Shown: piece by piece, positions 34,869-47,033 of the stretch
Layout of the letters: the number at the start of each line of letters is the position of its first letter
How positions within the stretch are numbered: the stretch's first letter is position 1
Origin: Phyllostachys edulis
Taxonomy: Eukaryota > Streptophyta > Magnoliopsida > Poales > Poaceae
Direction of reading: 5' to 3'
Length of the DNA stretch: 64,000 nucleotides
Assembly (NCBI GenBank): GCA_036346405.1
Contig: CM070563.1
Location: 32,188,816 to 32,252,815 of the forward strand
Position numbers and translations under genes: made by a program
Notes under the pieces: model-generated
Databases searched by the model: none
What the model saw: the letters and a program-made list of their open reading frames with translations, nothing else
What the model was told of the DNA's origin: nothing

Positions 34869-36671
34869 CCCACCTGGCAACCAAAAGTGTTTGCTAGATG
34901 AAGCAATTTCTCTGCAGCCACATTAATAGGAACCATGGAGGATTTATTGAAGTTGACCTTTAAGCCCGTAGAATCCGCAAAAGAACGAAGGAGACCTTTG
35001 AGACAAAAAAAAGTTGGTGCACGTCTGCTGGCATGAAAAGGAGCGTATCATCTGCATATTGAATAATTGGAAAGTCTTGGCCAAAGTCTGACTCCAAAGG
35101 ACAAGAGAGAAGTCCTAGGTGAAACGCTTTATTAACGATGGACTGAAGAAGATCCGCTGCCAGCACAAACAGAAGAGGAAAGAGAGGATCACCCTATCTC
35201 ACTCCCCGTTTACAATGGAAAACCTTGCCCGGGACACCATTTAACAGGACCAAAGAAGTCCCCGAACAAAGGATTTGAAGTATCCATTGTTGCCATTTAG
35301 AACTAAAACCCTTGTAATGAAGCATGGAAAGGATCACATGGTGTTCAATCTTATCAAAATCTTTCTCAAAATCAAGCTTAAGGATAATAATTTCTCTCTT
35401 AGATTGATGACAGAGATGCAGATACTGAAAAGCCCATGCCAAACAGTCTTGGATAGTTCACCCTTTTAGAAAACCATATTGATTGTCATGAATAGTCTTA
35501 AGGATGACTGATTGCAGTCGGTTAGCTACCAACTTAGTCAAAATTTTGAGAGAACTGTTTAACAGCGAAATGGGCCTGAAGTCATTAACCGATTCAGGAT
35601 TTGGTTTTTTCGGAATCAAAGTGATAAAAGAGGAATTAATGCTATGGAGATTCAGATTGTTAGCGCAGAAATCGGCACACAACCGATAGAAATCCTCCTT
35701 CACTATATGCCAGCAGCGTTTCATAAACATTCCATTGAAACCATCCGGACCCGGAGCATGATCAGGCGCTAAACCTTTGATGACCAAGTCAATTTCCTCA
35801 GTAGTAAAATCCTTGTCCAAATTGACAAGAATATCTGACTCCACAGGTTGAATTAACGAGGACAAATGAAAATGCATACAGGGTTCTTCAGAAATCCCCA
35901 ACCTGGCTTTGAAAGAAGCCCATAGAACAACTGCTTTTTGTGCATGATCCATAATACAAGAGCCATCATCCAGATAGAGGTGTGCAATATGATTCCGGCG
36001 AAAGGAAGAAGAAGCAATGGATTGAAAGAACTTAGTGTTTTCATCACCAAGTTTAGCCCATCTAATAGTGGCTCTTTGCTTCCAATAAACTCTTTTAGCT
36101 TTCAGCAATTTTAACAGGTGCTGCTGCAAAATTTTCCTGAAATTTCGTTCAATCTTACAAAGAGATCGCTGGTCTTCAAGTCCATCAATCAAAGCTAGTA
36201 CCCAGCTAGTGTTTTCAACAAGTTTACTCAGGTTAGAGAGATTTTCAAGTTTACTCAGGTTAGAGAGATTTTTACTCCAGATTTTTAACCCTCTTCGCAA
36301 CACCTTAAATTTGGCCAACAAAACCTGTGCTGAATTTCCATTGACCGAAGAGCAATTCCAAAGAGACTCCACCAACGGAAGAAAAGAGTCAAAATCTAAC
36401 CAAAAGTTCTCAAAACGAAAAACAGAAGCTCTTGGAATGGAGGAAGAGATCTGAATCGAACAAGGAGTATGGTCTGAGGTAGTTCTAGACAAAGGAAAAG
36501 CTAACGTGTTAGGAAACGTCAGAGACCAAGCCGCAGAAGAAAAAACCTAGTCCAATTTCTGAAGAAGAACATCCTGCTGCATATTACTCCAAGTGAAAGC
36601 CCTCCCCTTTAGAGGAATTTCAATTAAGCCCAAGTGATTGATAACTTCATTAAAGTGAAACATGTCCTAAA
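34868..36671 (-). mobile_element. LINE fragment inside the Copia-2 RT, truncated at both ends
   Basis: About 1.8 kb of L1-type ORF2 is in the same sense as Copia-2. It starts in the C-terminal endonuclease (FNEVINHLGLIEIPLKGRAF, TTSDHTP) and runs through the RT palm (PDGFNGMFMKRCW, FRPISLLNSSLKI, DKIEHHVILSML, YADDTLLF). It ends within RT at about AAEKLLHLANTFGCQVG, where Copia MDVKSAFLNG resumes. It has no poly(A), no C-terminal zinc domain and no visible target duplication. LINEs are normally truncated only at the 5' end, so ordinary LINE insertion does not explain it. A 26-bp tandem duplication is at about 36218-36270. Confidence 0.85.
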
Positions 36672-37490
36672 ACCTTTAGATGCAGCAAATGCAAGCAGAA
36701 TGCGAATGGCTTCTAGTCTAGCAACAGGAACTAAGGTCTCATCAAAATCTAACCCCTCAACCTGGCTAAAGCCCTGAGCTACCAACCTAGCCTTGTTTCT
36801 AACCACAGAACCATCCTCATTTTGTTTATTTTTGAACACCCAACGGGTTCCTATAACATTATGACCACTAGGAGGTTCTACAAGGTTCCAGACTTTATTT
36901 CTTTCAAAATTCTCTAACTCCTCATGCATGGCATTGACCCAGCTAGAATCAGATAAAGCATGTGATATATCGCGGGGTTCAAAAGAAGCTACAAATGCAG
37001 AGTGAGAGAAAAGATTCAGATCATGATACCTGGAGCGAGTGACTCGCTTATGAAGATTACCAATCATCTGATCCAGAGGATGTTGCTTCTGAATGTGCAG
37101 TGGAGCGCCTGGGGGAGACAACATCTCCTCAACCTCCGCAGGTACTGCTGATGATGGAGATGTAGCAGGAGCCTCAATTGAAGGTGAAGCAGTCGTAGCA
37201 GGTTCTAGAGCTTGGACATAAACATCAGCAACAGGTGAAGGAGCAATATCAAGTTCATCCTCATCTTCTTCAACAAAAATGCTCTCTGTCACCTGTAAGT
37301 CACTCGAAACATCGGATCTAGCTCCAGGGCTAGTCTCATCAAAAGTAACATTGCATGTCTCCTGGACAATATTAGTTTCAACATTAAAAACCCGAAAACC
37401 CCTCGAATGAGCAGGATAACCCAAAAATAAACCATCACAAGTCAATGATTCAAATTTATCTAGGTTCCCTGTCTTGAGAATAAAACACTT
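36672..37490 (-). pseudogene. Copia-2 integrase tail and reverse transcriptase, part 1
   Basis: The frame follows the integrase ORF. It reads CDGLFLGYPAHSRGFRVFNV (the end-of-integrase motif), a Glu/Asp/Ser/Pro-rich linker (EEDEDELDIAPSPV...), then DSSWVNAMHEELENFERNKV, GTRWVFKNKQNEDGSVVRNK, ARLVAQGFSQVEGLDFDET and RLEAIRILLAFAASKGF, the N-terminal RT block. It breaks at AAAGGTTTTAG, where LINE sequence begins. Confidence 0.87.
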
Positions 37491-38942
37491 TCATCCAAAG
37501 ACTCGAAAGTGAGAAACAGAGGGTTTTCTGCCAAAACGAAGCTCATAAGAAGTCTTGCCCAAAGACGGTCTCAAAAAGACACGATTTAAAATATGGCAAG
37601 CTGTAGCAATAGCTTCAGCCCAAAACCTCCTCGGTGTGCTATACTCATCTAGCATCGTCCTAGCCATCTCGACTAGGGTCCTGTTCTTCCTTTCCACAAT
37701 GCTATTTTGTTGAGGGATGTGTGGAGAAAAGAATTGATGCTCAATACCACGCTCAGCACAAAAAGAGGCAAAAGAAGCATTCTTGAACTCCGTGCCATTG
37801 TCACTGCGGATCACTCTCAAGGCACTAGGAAGTTCAGAAGCCAAACGAAGAACAAGATCATGATAATGATCAAAAGCCTCATCCTTCGAAGCAAGAAAGA
37901 ACACCCAAGAGTATCTCGAAAAATCATCAACTATGACAAGAATGTACCATTTGCCACCGACTGACCGAACCCTAGCAGGACCAATAGTATCCATATGAAG
38001 CAACTGTCCCGGTCCGTCAGTCATGACCATAGTCAATGAAGGGTGTGAGGCGGCAACTTGCTTGCCATGCCTATAGGGCGCACATACATCATCATTGACA
38101 GCTTTGAGTTTAGGCAAACCTCTCATGAGATCAAGGCCGCTAACTCGTGTCAGATGATCAAAACCAATGTGCCCCAAACGTCGATGCCAAAGCCAGACAT
38201 CAGAAGAAGATGCAATTGAACACTTCAGAGATCCGGCAAGAGATTCAAAAAAATCAGCTCCAAAGATTCTACCAACTCTTGAAATCCCAAAAACAAGCTC
38301 ACCGGCAGAATCAAGCACACGACAGGTATTTTTCTTAAAACGAGTTTCGTAGCCATCATCAAGAAGCTGCGAAACAGAAAGCAAGTTGTACCTTAGCTTG
38401 TCCACAAGGGTGACGTCCTTGAGAATGAACTTGTCGTTCACCCTAATCAATCCAGTTCCTTTGATCCGCCCTTGTGTATCATCTCCGAAGGTGATGAAGT
38501 CATCACCCGTCGACCGCGTGAAGGAAGTGAACCATCTTGAGTCTCCGGTCATGTGGCGTGAACAGTCGGAGTCGACGAGCCACGTGTTCTTCCTCCTTCC
38601 GCAGTGATCCTGAAAATCAAGGCATAAAAGATCGATGTGTCTCAATACTGGGTTAGTTAAAAGTGACTTGGGAACCCAGTACTGAGACACACGTCTGCGA
38701 GTAGTATGCAAAACAAAAGTGCTATCCTTGATTTTATTTGCAGTTCTATTATGAGCATTGGTTACACGAACATGAGATGCATCCTGTCTAGGAACATGAT
38801 GATGAGCATGTGCAACAAATCCTAGACCAGGTTTCTTCTTTTCTAAGTGACCATGTCTCATAAAAGCTCTAGGTTGATTAGATGAAATTCTAGCAATATT
38901 TCTCCTAGCATTTTTCAACCTAGGCCAACAGAACTCTACCAA
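37491..38942 (-). pseudogene. Copia-2 protease-integrase polyprotein segment
   Basis: This is a long open frame of 484 codons. The protease active-site motif, normally DSGCSRHMTG, reads DSDCSRHMTG. The integrase zinc-binding region has WHRRLGH but its Cys-x2-Cys has become CAPY, losing one Cys. The catalytic core keeps the three acidic residues, in HMDTIGP, IRSDNGTEF and SIVERKNRT, and ends YELRFGRKPSVSHFRVFG. Upstream, about 38940-38990, is a second CCHC knuckle (CTYCKKSRHLVEFC). The mutations in protease and zinc finger suggest an inactive polyprotein despite the open frame. Confidence 0.88.
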
Positions 38943-39092
38943 ATGTCTACTCTTCTTGCAATAGGTGCAATGGTATTTGGTACCACTGGGAGAAGCATCT
39001 TTTGACTCAAAAGAAGGTTGGACAAACCCTGCAAATTTAAAAACAGTTTTTACAGGTTGGGTTTTGAATTTAACTAAGCCATTTTCCAGGAC

Positions 39093-39707
39093 CTAAATGA
39101 CATTAGGCTTGGATTTGTCCTGGGCAGAGTTGTATCCTAAACCTTGCTTCTTAAAAGGAGATTTAGACGTGTCCAGAATCATGTTTAACTGTTTCTTACC
39201 TTTAGAGAATTTTTCTAGTGTGTCCTTAAGGTAAGCATTTTCTTTTCCAAAGTTAACACATGATTCACAAGTCTTGGCCTTAATGTCTCTAGCATGTTTT
39301 TCCTTAAGAAACGCAACTTCAAACTTATAGGCTGCACAAGAGGCACAAGGTGTAGACTCAATTGTGTCCTTAAGCTTAGCATATTTAGCTCTAACTGCTT
39401 CTAGAATGTTTTTAACTTCATGTTCACGTTCTAAGTAGAAAGAGCAAAAGCTAGATTTAACATTACCAGAGGCATCCAACTTGCTAGACTCTAAGCATTT
39501 TTCACAGGGAGCAGATTTAACATCAATTAGCTCAGTCCTAGCATTTTCAAGTTGATGCAAAGAAATATCATGAGCAGATTGTAGTTTAACAAATTCAGAA
39601 TGTAACGCATGGCAAGATGAACATTCATCAGATTCGAGAGTCTTAGCATTAGCAAGTTCTAACATCAAATTGTCCACTTGTGACTCTAAATCCTTGTTCC
39701 TAGCCAT
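39093..39707 (-). pseudogene. Copia-2 coiled-coil segment with repeated CxxC pairs
   Basis: An open frame of 204 residues lies between gag and protease. It is highly charged and heptad-like (NKDLESQVDNLMLELANAKT...), with four regularly spaced Cys-x2-Cys motifs: CSSC, CEKC, CASC and CESC. It ends near PFKKQGLGYNSAQDKSKPN. Upstream, 39700-39909 encodes an acidic stretch (SDVDSESEEDKEEELPQDKK) in another frame, so the region has shifted frames. This insert occurs in large plant Copia gag-pol proteins. Its role is unknown, and a structural or zinc-clamp role is inference. Confidence 0.65.
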
Positions 39708-40012
39708 TATCCTGACTCATGAGTTGCTCAAAAATGTTATCACATCTAGCAGAAAGAATATCATAGGAGAGAGGTACCTCATCGTTGTCATCGGCGTCGA
39801 CGGAGTCGGCCATGAAGCATATGCCGGTGAAGTCCTTGGCCTTCCCCTTCTTGTCTTGAGGGAGCTCCTCCTCCTTGTCCTCCTCGCTCTCGGAGTCCAC
39901 ATCGCTCATGGATTGCTCTACAAAGCGGTAAGGACCCGGTGGCGACCTTCATGAGCTTGGCAAAGATCATACTTGGGCTTGCTCTGATGCTTCTTCCAGC
40001 AGATTCTCATCC

Positions 40013-40886
40013 TTACTGGTTGTTCTTACCTTTCAACTTGGGGCAGTTTGCCCGGATATGATATAGCTCTCCACACTCATAGCACGTCATAGGGCCACCT
40101 CTCTTCTTGTTTCTCACATTGTTATAGGCCCGTGTGACTTTCTTGGCTAAAAGAGCTAAATCAGCCTCAGGAAGACTCTCAAACTCTTCTTCTTGAATTG
40201 CAGGTAAACACGCAAGAGAAAATCCAGAAGAAGACTCAGAAGAACCATCAGAAGTTCTTTTCAGAGGATCAACTACCAAAGCCATATTATCCTTCTTAGG
40301 AAGACTACCTCTCTTAATCTCATGAGTCTTGAGCTTGCTATAAAGCAGCTCCAAAGTGAGAGTAGAGAGATCGACATTCTCCTCAATGGCAGTAGCCTTC
40401 ATCTCCCACTCCTTGGTGTTGATTGTAGCCAAGAGGTGGGTGGCATTCTCAGATTGAGAGTATTCAATGTCAACAGCTCTCATCTGATTGATCACCTTGT
40501 TGAAGCGAGTAAAAACGTCATCGATGCTCTCGCCAGGACACATCTTGAATTTGTTGTACTCTCGCTTGTAGACCGTCTGGCGCACTTGCTTGATCTAGGA
40601 CGATCCCTCATGGTAAGTTTCGAGGGTGTGCCAGATCTCATGTGCGGTTTCAAGGTTGCAAATCCTATCGTACTCCTATCTACCAAGCCCAGCATAAAGG
40701 AGATTTTTAGCCTTATGGTTGTTTGCCAAAAGGGCTGCTGAAGCCGGCGAAGCAACCTCGGGCAAAACGAGCGGAGCTCGAACTACCTTCCATACAGCTT
40801 GTCCTTCGCTCTGAAGGAAGACTCGCATGCCAATAGGCATAGTCGAGCCCATCGAAGACATGCAGCTTGGTCGAGTACTTATCCAT
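40013..40886 (-). pseudogene. Copia-2 gag with frameshift and stops
   Basis: It starts at an ATG at 40886 (MDKYSTKLHVFDGLDYAYW). It shifts frame near 40830, continues as KNLLYAGLGR with two stops, then is open from about 40585: RQTVYKREYNKFKMCPGESI, TRFNKVINQMRAVDIEYSQS, LELLYSKLKTHEIKRGSL. The CCHC zinc knuckle is CYECGELYHIRANC. This is a retrotran_gag (UBN2-like) nucleocapsid protein. The start lies 45 bp inside the primer-binding site, as expected for a first gene. Confidence 0.85.
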
Positions 40887-40930
40887 CGCCAAGTTCAGTG
40901 ACCGGTTAAAATCAAGATTGAACCAATCGG

Positions 40931-40942
40931 GCTCTGATACCA
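40931..40942 (-). promoter_or_regulatory. Primer-binding site of Copia-2
   Basis: On the minus strand it reads TGGTATCAGAGC (continuing CCG), two bases after the 5' LTR. It is complementary to initiator tRNA-Met. Confidence 0.9.
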
Positions 40943-40944
40943 CT

Positions 40945-42776
40945 TGTTGGACCAAAAAGGCGACTAGAGGGGGTGAATAGGAGCACACTCACTTTTTCAC
41001 TTTGATTAGATTCAACACAAATTTCACTCCAATAGCTATGAAAGCTATGAAGATCAATATACCAGTACAACGGAAGACTAGTACTGAATCCAATCTAAAA
41101 TCCCCAAAGCAAAAAACCAAATAGGAACTCAAAACCTAAGAGCGGTCTGACCGGTGTTGATTATGCGCTGTTGGGCCGGCGGCGATCGACCGGCGTGTAA
41201 ATCATGGTCCCGATCGCAGCCCGTCTCGATGGCGTGTAAATCGCGGCATGACCGCAGCCCGGTCTGACCGGCAGTGAATTGGCGGTCTGATCGCACCTGA
41301 TGCAGAACAGTGGATACAGCCCGAAAAACAAACTCGAATCGGTCTAACTTTTGATCTATGCGGCCAAACTCCACGAAACTTGAGACGCACCTTCTAAAAG
41401 ATATTAGGAACCTGTTCCAATTAAGGATCACAAAGATCTATGCCAAAGTTCCTATCTTTTTCAGTTTGAACGAAGGGTGCACCAAAACCGAGTCAAAATC
41501 GAAATATGATCTAGAGACTTGCTCGTGGGTGAATGATGATCAAGATGATCCTAAATGGGTTCCCACATGTCACAGCAAGTTAGATCAAGGAAAGAAACCA
41601 AGCAAAAACTCGTGGATCAAAGAAAGACCACAAATCACCAAATAGAGAGAAAGAAAGCAAATGAACTCATCTTTGAGAGAACTTTCTTTGGATTGATTTG
41701 ATATGGTATTGGTTTACAACCACTCCATCAATGGAGGACAAAGACTCAATACATGAGCACGAAATCAAATCCAACTCTCTAGAAACCTAACCTCCACTAA
41801 TCCTCTCCCTAAGCAAAATTAAGGTTTCAGAACAATGAAAGGGTTGAAGGGCGTGCAGCCACCTTCCTTCTCTATTTATAGTGGAGGCTTAGACCTTCTA
41901 GAAGATTGAACTCTAATGGGCTCCCGTTAAGGCCCACACACAAACGGATCACATACGCACGTATTTTAAAGCGTCGTCTTCATCTCCTCTTGACCTAATC
42001 CGCTTCTCCATGCACCGTCTTGCGCCGCGGGTTGGCAAAAGGTCACCAAGGCGGTATTTGGTAAAAATTACCAAAATACCCCTTCTCGATCTTTTTCGAA
42101 GACCGAGTCCCATCATCGTGAAGCACTTTCATGCTTCGCCACGTGTAGGTTGATGTAGCGGCTCTCATCATGTCAGCAAGTCTCTCTCATCCGGCTCCCA
42201 CCAAAAGCACCATGGCACTTGCACCGACCCTCGCTTGATCCAACCCGTCGCACCGAACTGCCCATTCGGTCACCTTTGTCCCTTTTGCGCCATGCTTGAC
42301 TCCATTGACCTCACCTGGCATTCCCGATCGTTCTGGACCTCAGCTCTCTAAGATTAGTCCCGATCATCCTCGCCGTTGACCGTCATTGACCTCAAAGCAA
42401 CCTGCACAACAATAGACAAAGAAATCGATTCCGGGAACAAGTTCTTCACAACTTGACCCACGTTAGTCAAAACATGCATCATGCAACATATATGCCATGA
42501 AACCTATGAACTTGACCTAACCAAACTCTCGTCGCCACTTTTGGCCGATGAACAACACAAAATCAGTCAAACCGTCATTGAATGGCCGGTCTAACCACAT
42601 CCCGCCGATCATTGCTTTACGGGCGGCTCGATCACGTGGCTCAACGGTCCGAGACCACTTGACCTGACAGCAACCAAACTTTGACGAAAACGCGTGTTTC
42701 GACAAACCTTTAACGACATTGCCAATTATAACATCATCCTAAGATCGTGCGTGCACATATCCCCATGATATCCACA
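40945..42776 (-). repeat. 5' LTR of Copia-2
   Basis: About 1.83 kb, nearly collinear with 30066-31866. It has small indels in the GGTCTGACCGG repeat zone and near 42600-42660, so the insertion is older than its target duplication alone suggests. CTATTTATAGTGGAGG (about 41873) is a probable TATA region seen from the plus strand. Confidence 0.9.
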
Positions 42777-43463
42777 GTAGTAAAAATAAGCGCCAGTAAT
42801 AATCAGTATCAACGTCGCGTAATTATTGGACCGAATAATTGTTTAAGCCACGTACAAATAACTAGTCATAAGCCAGACCGATAATTAATAAAATAAGATA
42901 AGATAAAATAAAATCCACATTTATTAATAGAAAAAGATAACGCGTACATAGCATACCTTCTAGTTTCATACAAATCGCCAGAAAAATGGATTTATAAACT
43001 TTGTACAAGTAAATAACAGTAGATAGACCGATCTAAAATAAAAATAGGAAAAAGTGTAAAAATTAATCTGAGGCTAACTATTGAAATTAATCACCAGTGT
43101 GAACCGCTAAATTAAATAGATAACCTGATGTGTTAGAAATAATTTAATCAAGTTAAAATAATTAAATAAATCAACCCCGAGCCTATTTAGAAAATTAAAT
43201 AGATACATACGCACTTAAAAAAAATTAATTAGGCATATTTGCGTGAATAAAATTTGATAGCCTTAGTAACATGCGAGTACGAGTAGTATGTTATTTTTCA
43301 TGTGATAGTACGCAAGTGTCAACAACCTCAACCCTAGAGCGAATAGACCATAGAACGACCGCGGTTGGGGAGTGCTGACCTAGAGGGAGACCCGAAAAAT
43401 GTTATTAAAATAAAATTAGCTAACAAAATAGAATCGATTAATTTATGTACGCATATTAACACC

Positions 43464-46400
43464 TGTCGGGACCCGAAAATGCATATCAGGAACCCTCTGT
43501 ATTTTCCGAACTAGTCCCAGGTCAGTAGCTAGCTCACACAGGAAATAGTGATGAAATACCATCCATTTATTCGATTTAACTAGAAAGATCTCAAAGTAAC
43601 AAATAATAATAATAATAGGACCTTATGGTCAACGTTTACTTAACTTGCCACGTAGGGCTAAAGAAACAAATAAAACTCTTGCAGCGGAACAAAACTCTTC
43701 AAATGGCCAATCAACATGCCCACAGGCAATCGAGTGTAGAATGTATCCTAATCCGCAAAACCTTCATAGTCCTCCTTCTGGAAGAACTCTTGGGCAGCTT
43801 GATATTCTTCAACTGCTGATTTAAACAGAAGGCACAAGCCATGAGTACTTTTGAATATACTCAGCAAACCGTAGGGAAATGTATGCAAATAGTATTCATG
43901 CATGGCTTGACAAGGTTAGCTGTATGGTTCTTTCGCAGAAAACAACATTTACGATAAATACAATAAATAGATTGAAATGCGTAGTTGAAAACAATAATAA
44001 ATAATTAAACGATTTCTTTGAAACGACTAGTGAACTTCCCATTCACTTCCCATCCCAAACCAAAGATAAGTGAATCCCCTATTCACCAATCGACACAAAC
44101 CGCCAAGTGAATGACATGTTCACCAAACAAACATTATATTCATCAAGTGAACTTCCCATCCACACTCCGACTCATTTTATAAAATGCTCTGTCTCTCGTG
44201 TGAAATCCCCGAGCACGTCCATAACCGCGGACACGGCTATTCGAATAGTTTTACACTTTGCAGAGGTTGTACAGCTTTCCCCACAAGACACGACTTCTCT
44301 AGTTTGTTCGGCATATATCTATGCCACCGCTCACTACCTTAGGTAAGCAGTCTAGAGCACGTGACAAGGCCTTTACAAAGCTCCTTCTTAACCCAATTCT
44401 GCCCGCTAAGGTTTCAACACTGAATGTCTTTCCGACCAGACAGGGCCCCCCTCTTGCGCCTCCGTGAGAAACGTTTCCCATAACTCACGCTTCCCACGAC
44501 AGAACCGAAATCAAGACATTGCTGATTAGTTAGCCAGGTTCGTCCCATACCAGACATGTGGTTGTACGGTTAAGGCTCACTTCAATGGCACACAAGATTA
44601 AGTCCTTGACAAGTTACTCGAAGTAGACTACCACAAACCCAATCCGTGTTCCATCCACGCCCCCACTATCCACCAACCACTCGCCCAAGTGAAAACCATT
44701 TTGTTTAACCAAGACCCATGACTCACCCTGTCATGGTACCCACAAATTTTAACAAGAGTGGCTCACCACCACAATTCCATATATCATTAAGTCAAGATTA
44801 ATCATTAAGACACATGTAATGATAAACCCACCGTATCTAAGCTGAACTAAGCATTAATACGCTACCCATGTTGGCAATATGAATATGTCCAACTAAAATT
44901 ACCCATGCTAAGGTGACAAAGGATTCATGGCATTCAAATAATCAAAGGAGGCATAATACAATAGGTAATAACTAAACCCAAAGCAATTTGTATAAAAATA
45001 GCATGCAATTGTACAAAACAATATACTTTTGAAGTCATAGGTTCAATATGATCAAAGGACTACGGCTTGCCTTGGAATAAATCTTGAGATTGGTCTTGAT
45101 CTTGGTATGCTCCCCCTTGCTCAAAGCTTCCCGAAGTATCAACGTCTAATCGCAAACAAGCAAATAAACCAAATAAAAAAATAACAGAGGCAAGATAAAA
45201 TCCAAAAATTAAATAAAAATCTCAGATAACTAGATCTTGAATTTAGATGAATTTAGGAATTTGAATGGACTCAAACGGAGTTCGGATGCAAAAGATATGG
45301 GCTTCGGAAGATTGAAACCCTAAAGAAAACCCTAATCTGGATTTATGGATTAATCCGAATTATTTTTCTATTGAAAATCCCGGATTATGACGTCAGCAGA
45401 GGATTAAACAGCTGAAAAGGAAAGGTAAAGGAAATTGTCAAGTGGGACCCACTTGGCATTGAGATGGTGTATGGTGGACTAGGAGCATGGGCTTTGGACT
45501 CAGGTGGGGCTTTGATCTGCCACTTGGACTCCACATGGCTGATGACTGGGTGCCAAATAGGATAAAGCGGTGATGTGGAGGCTTGGCTGGCGACCGACTT
45601 GGCATAGAGCAACATAAGCAGAGGATGAGGCAGCCATGGCCGAAATTTGAGCTCGGCGGCGACGGCAATTAGGCGACAAATAAACAAGGTGAAGGTGGGG
45701 GCTCGGATGAGATGGACTTAGAGCACAACCTAACGCCCATAGGAAACACAGGAGCTCACCAGCGGATTAGATTGGAACAGAGGGCCGGCGACGGTCGTTG
45801 TCAGACGAACGCGAAAACGGAGCTGTGATGACTCTTGGCCGAAGCTGATGGAAGCAAGATGAAGCCCACGGTAGTGCGAACCCGGCGGCAGTGGAATCTC
45901 GGGTGGAGGTGGACCAACGGTGGAGCAATCCGGTGGAGACGAAGCTTCAATGGCGGCTCGGTTCTTCGGCAGTTGTGGCGCGACGAAGACGAAAACGGAA
46001 AAGCCGACTTAGGGTTATGGAGGAGGGAAGCGAGGCGAAGAGATTGACGCGGGGCGGCTCCTTTTATAGCGCTCGGATGGGGGAGAATCCAAGAGAGGGT
46101 CAAGGCCGCCTGCGTGTTGAACACAGACTCAAAGACGGAGATGACTCGTGTTAAAGACGATAGCACAGGCAATGGGACCACCGGCACCAAACAAAGAAAA
46201 AGGAAAAGAACGGAAGCGTCGTTGTCTTGGGCTCGCCCGCGCGTAAGAAAAAGAACATGGCTCAGATGGGTTGGGCTTCCACGCGCACAAAACAACGGGG
46301 GCGTGGTGGGCCTTGGCGCTGCGCAAATCACGGACGCGGCTCGACTCAGTGAGCTATGGCCGACAGCGCACAAGGCAACCACGCGCGCCCACCCAAAGGA

Positions 46401-47033
46401 ACCGGCGGCTCGGTTTGACTTCAGCTGGTCTCCCGCGCAAGGAAAGAGCGAGCGGGAGAGGGCTTTAGCTGGCTCACACGTGGCAAGGAATGAAAGGAGG
46501 CCAGCTTGGAAGCAAAAGGAAAGACCGGTTCGGTTGGGCCTCGTCCACACGCGAAAAGGGGAAAGAGCAGCGGCGCTGGCCGGCCTTGTGCACGGAGAGA
46601 AAAGCGGCTCGGTTGGAAAAAGAAAAAATGGCGGGCTGGCGCACGGCTCGCCTGAAGAAATGAGCAGGCCGAGAAAAAGAAATGCGATTGGGCCAGAAAG
46701 AAATTGAATGGGCCAAAGACAAAGGGATTTGAGCCCAAAGCTTAAACTGAGATTTTAATAAATTTTCCTTTTTAGAAAATAGCAGAAAACCCAAATGGCA
46801 AATAGAAAATAGCAATTGCACTCGGAAAAATTCTAGATAAATCTAGAAAATATATCCAAGCACATAAAATCCAAATAAAATAGTTTTGATAATAGTTGAT
46901 GTTGACATTAATCACATTAAATTGTTTTTGAACTCTGAAAATTCCAATTAAGCTTTTAACTTTACCAGGAAAATTCAAATGGTTCCCTTTTCTTTTAAAA
47001 CTTTAAAACAGACCAAATTTTTGGGATGTTACA
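43464..47033 (-). mobile_element. 3.6-kb Gypsy-type solo LTR
   Basis: It has a perfect 5-bp target duplication, ACACC, at 43459-43463 and 47034-47038. On the minus strand it begins TGTAACATCCC and ends GGGTCCCGACA. It shares the ACTCAGCAAA-type segment with the other Gypsy LTRs here. It is GC-rich with open frames on both strands at 45.8-46.7 kb, but none is protein-like. The length suits the long-LTR rice Gypsy families (RIRE3/RIRE8-like, inference). It is inserted in LTR C. Confidence 0.83.

Larger units (their letters stand above)
30066..42776 (-). mobile_element. Near-complete Copia retrotransposon (Copia-2) carrying a LINE insert
   Basis: It is 12.7 kb. On the minus strand the order is 5' LTR (40945-42776), PBS, gag (40013-40886), a CxxC-rich coiled-coil segment, second zinc knuckle, protease, integrase (37491-38942), RT part 1, LINE fragment (34868-36671), RT part 2, RNase H (33650-33952), 1.8 kb of non-coding DNA, PPT and 3' LTR (30066-31866). 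The flanks GCAGT (30061-30065) and GTAGT (42777-42781) form a target duplication with one transition. The order PR-IN-RT-RH defines Copia. The large size, long LTRs and long post-pol region resemble the SIRE/Maximus group (inference). Frameshifts and stops make it non-autonomous. It sits in LTR C. Confidence 0.88.

Noticed and set aside
30066..42776. Considered as two separate Copia insertions because the pol is broken
   Set aside because: LTRs match each other, PBS and PPT are in the right places and flanks GCAGT/GTAGT agree. The break is the LINE fragment.
45801..46738. Long ORFs on both strands (249 and 197 codons)
   Set aside because: They lie inside the GC-rich half of the solo LTR 43464-47033. 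Composition is low-complexity and there is no known family.
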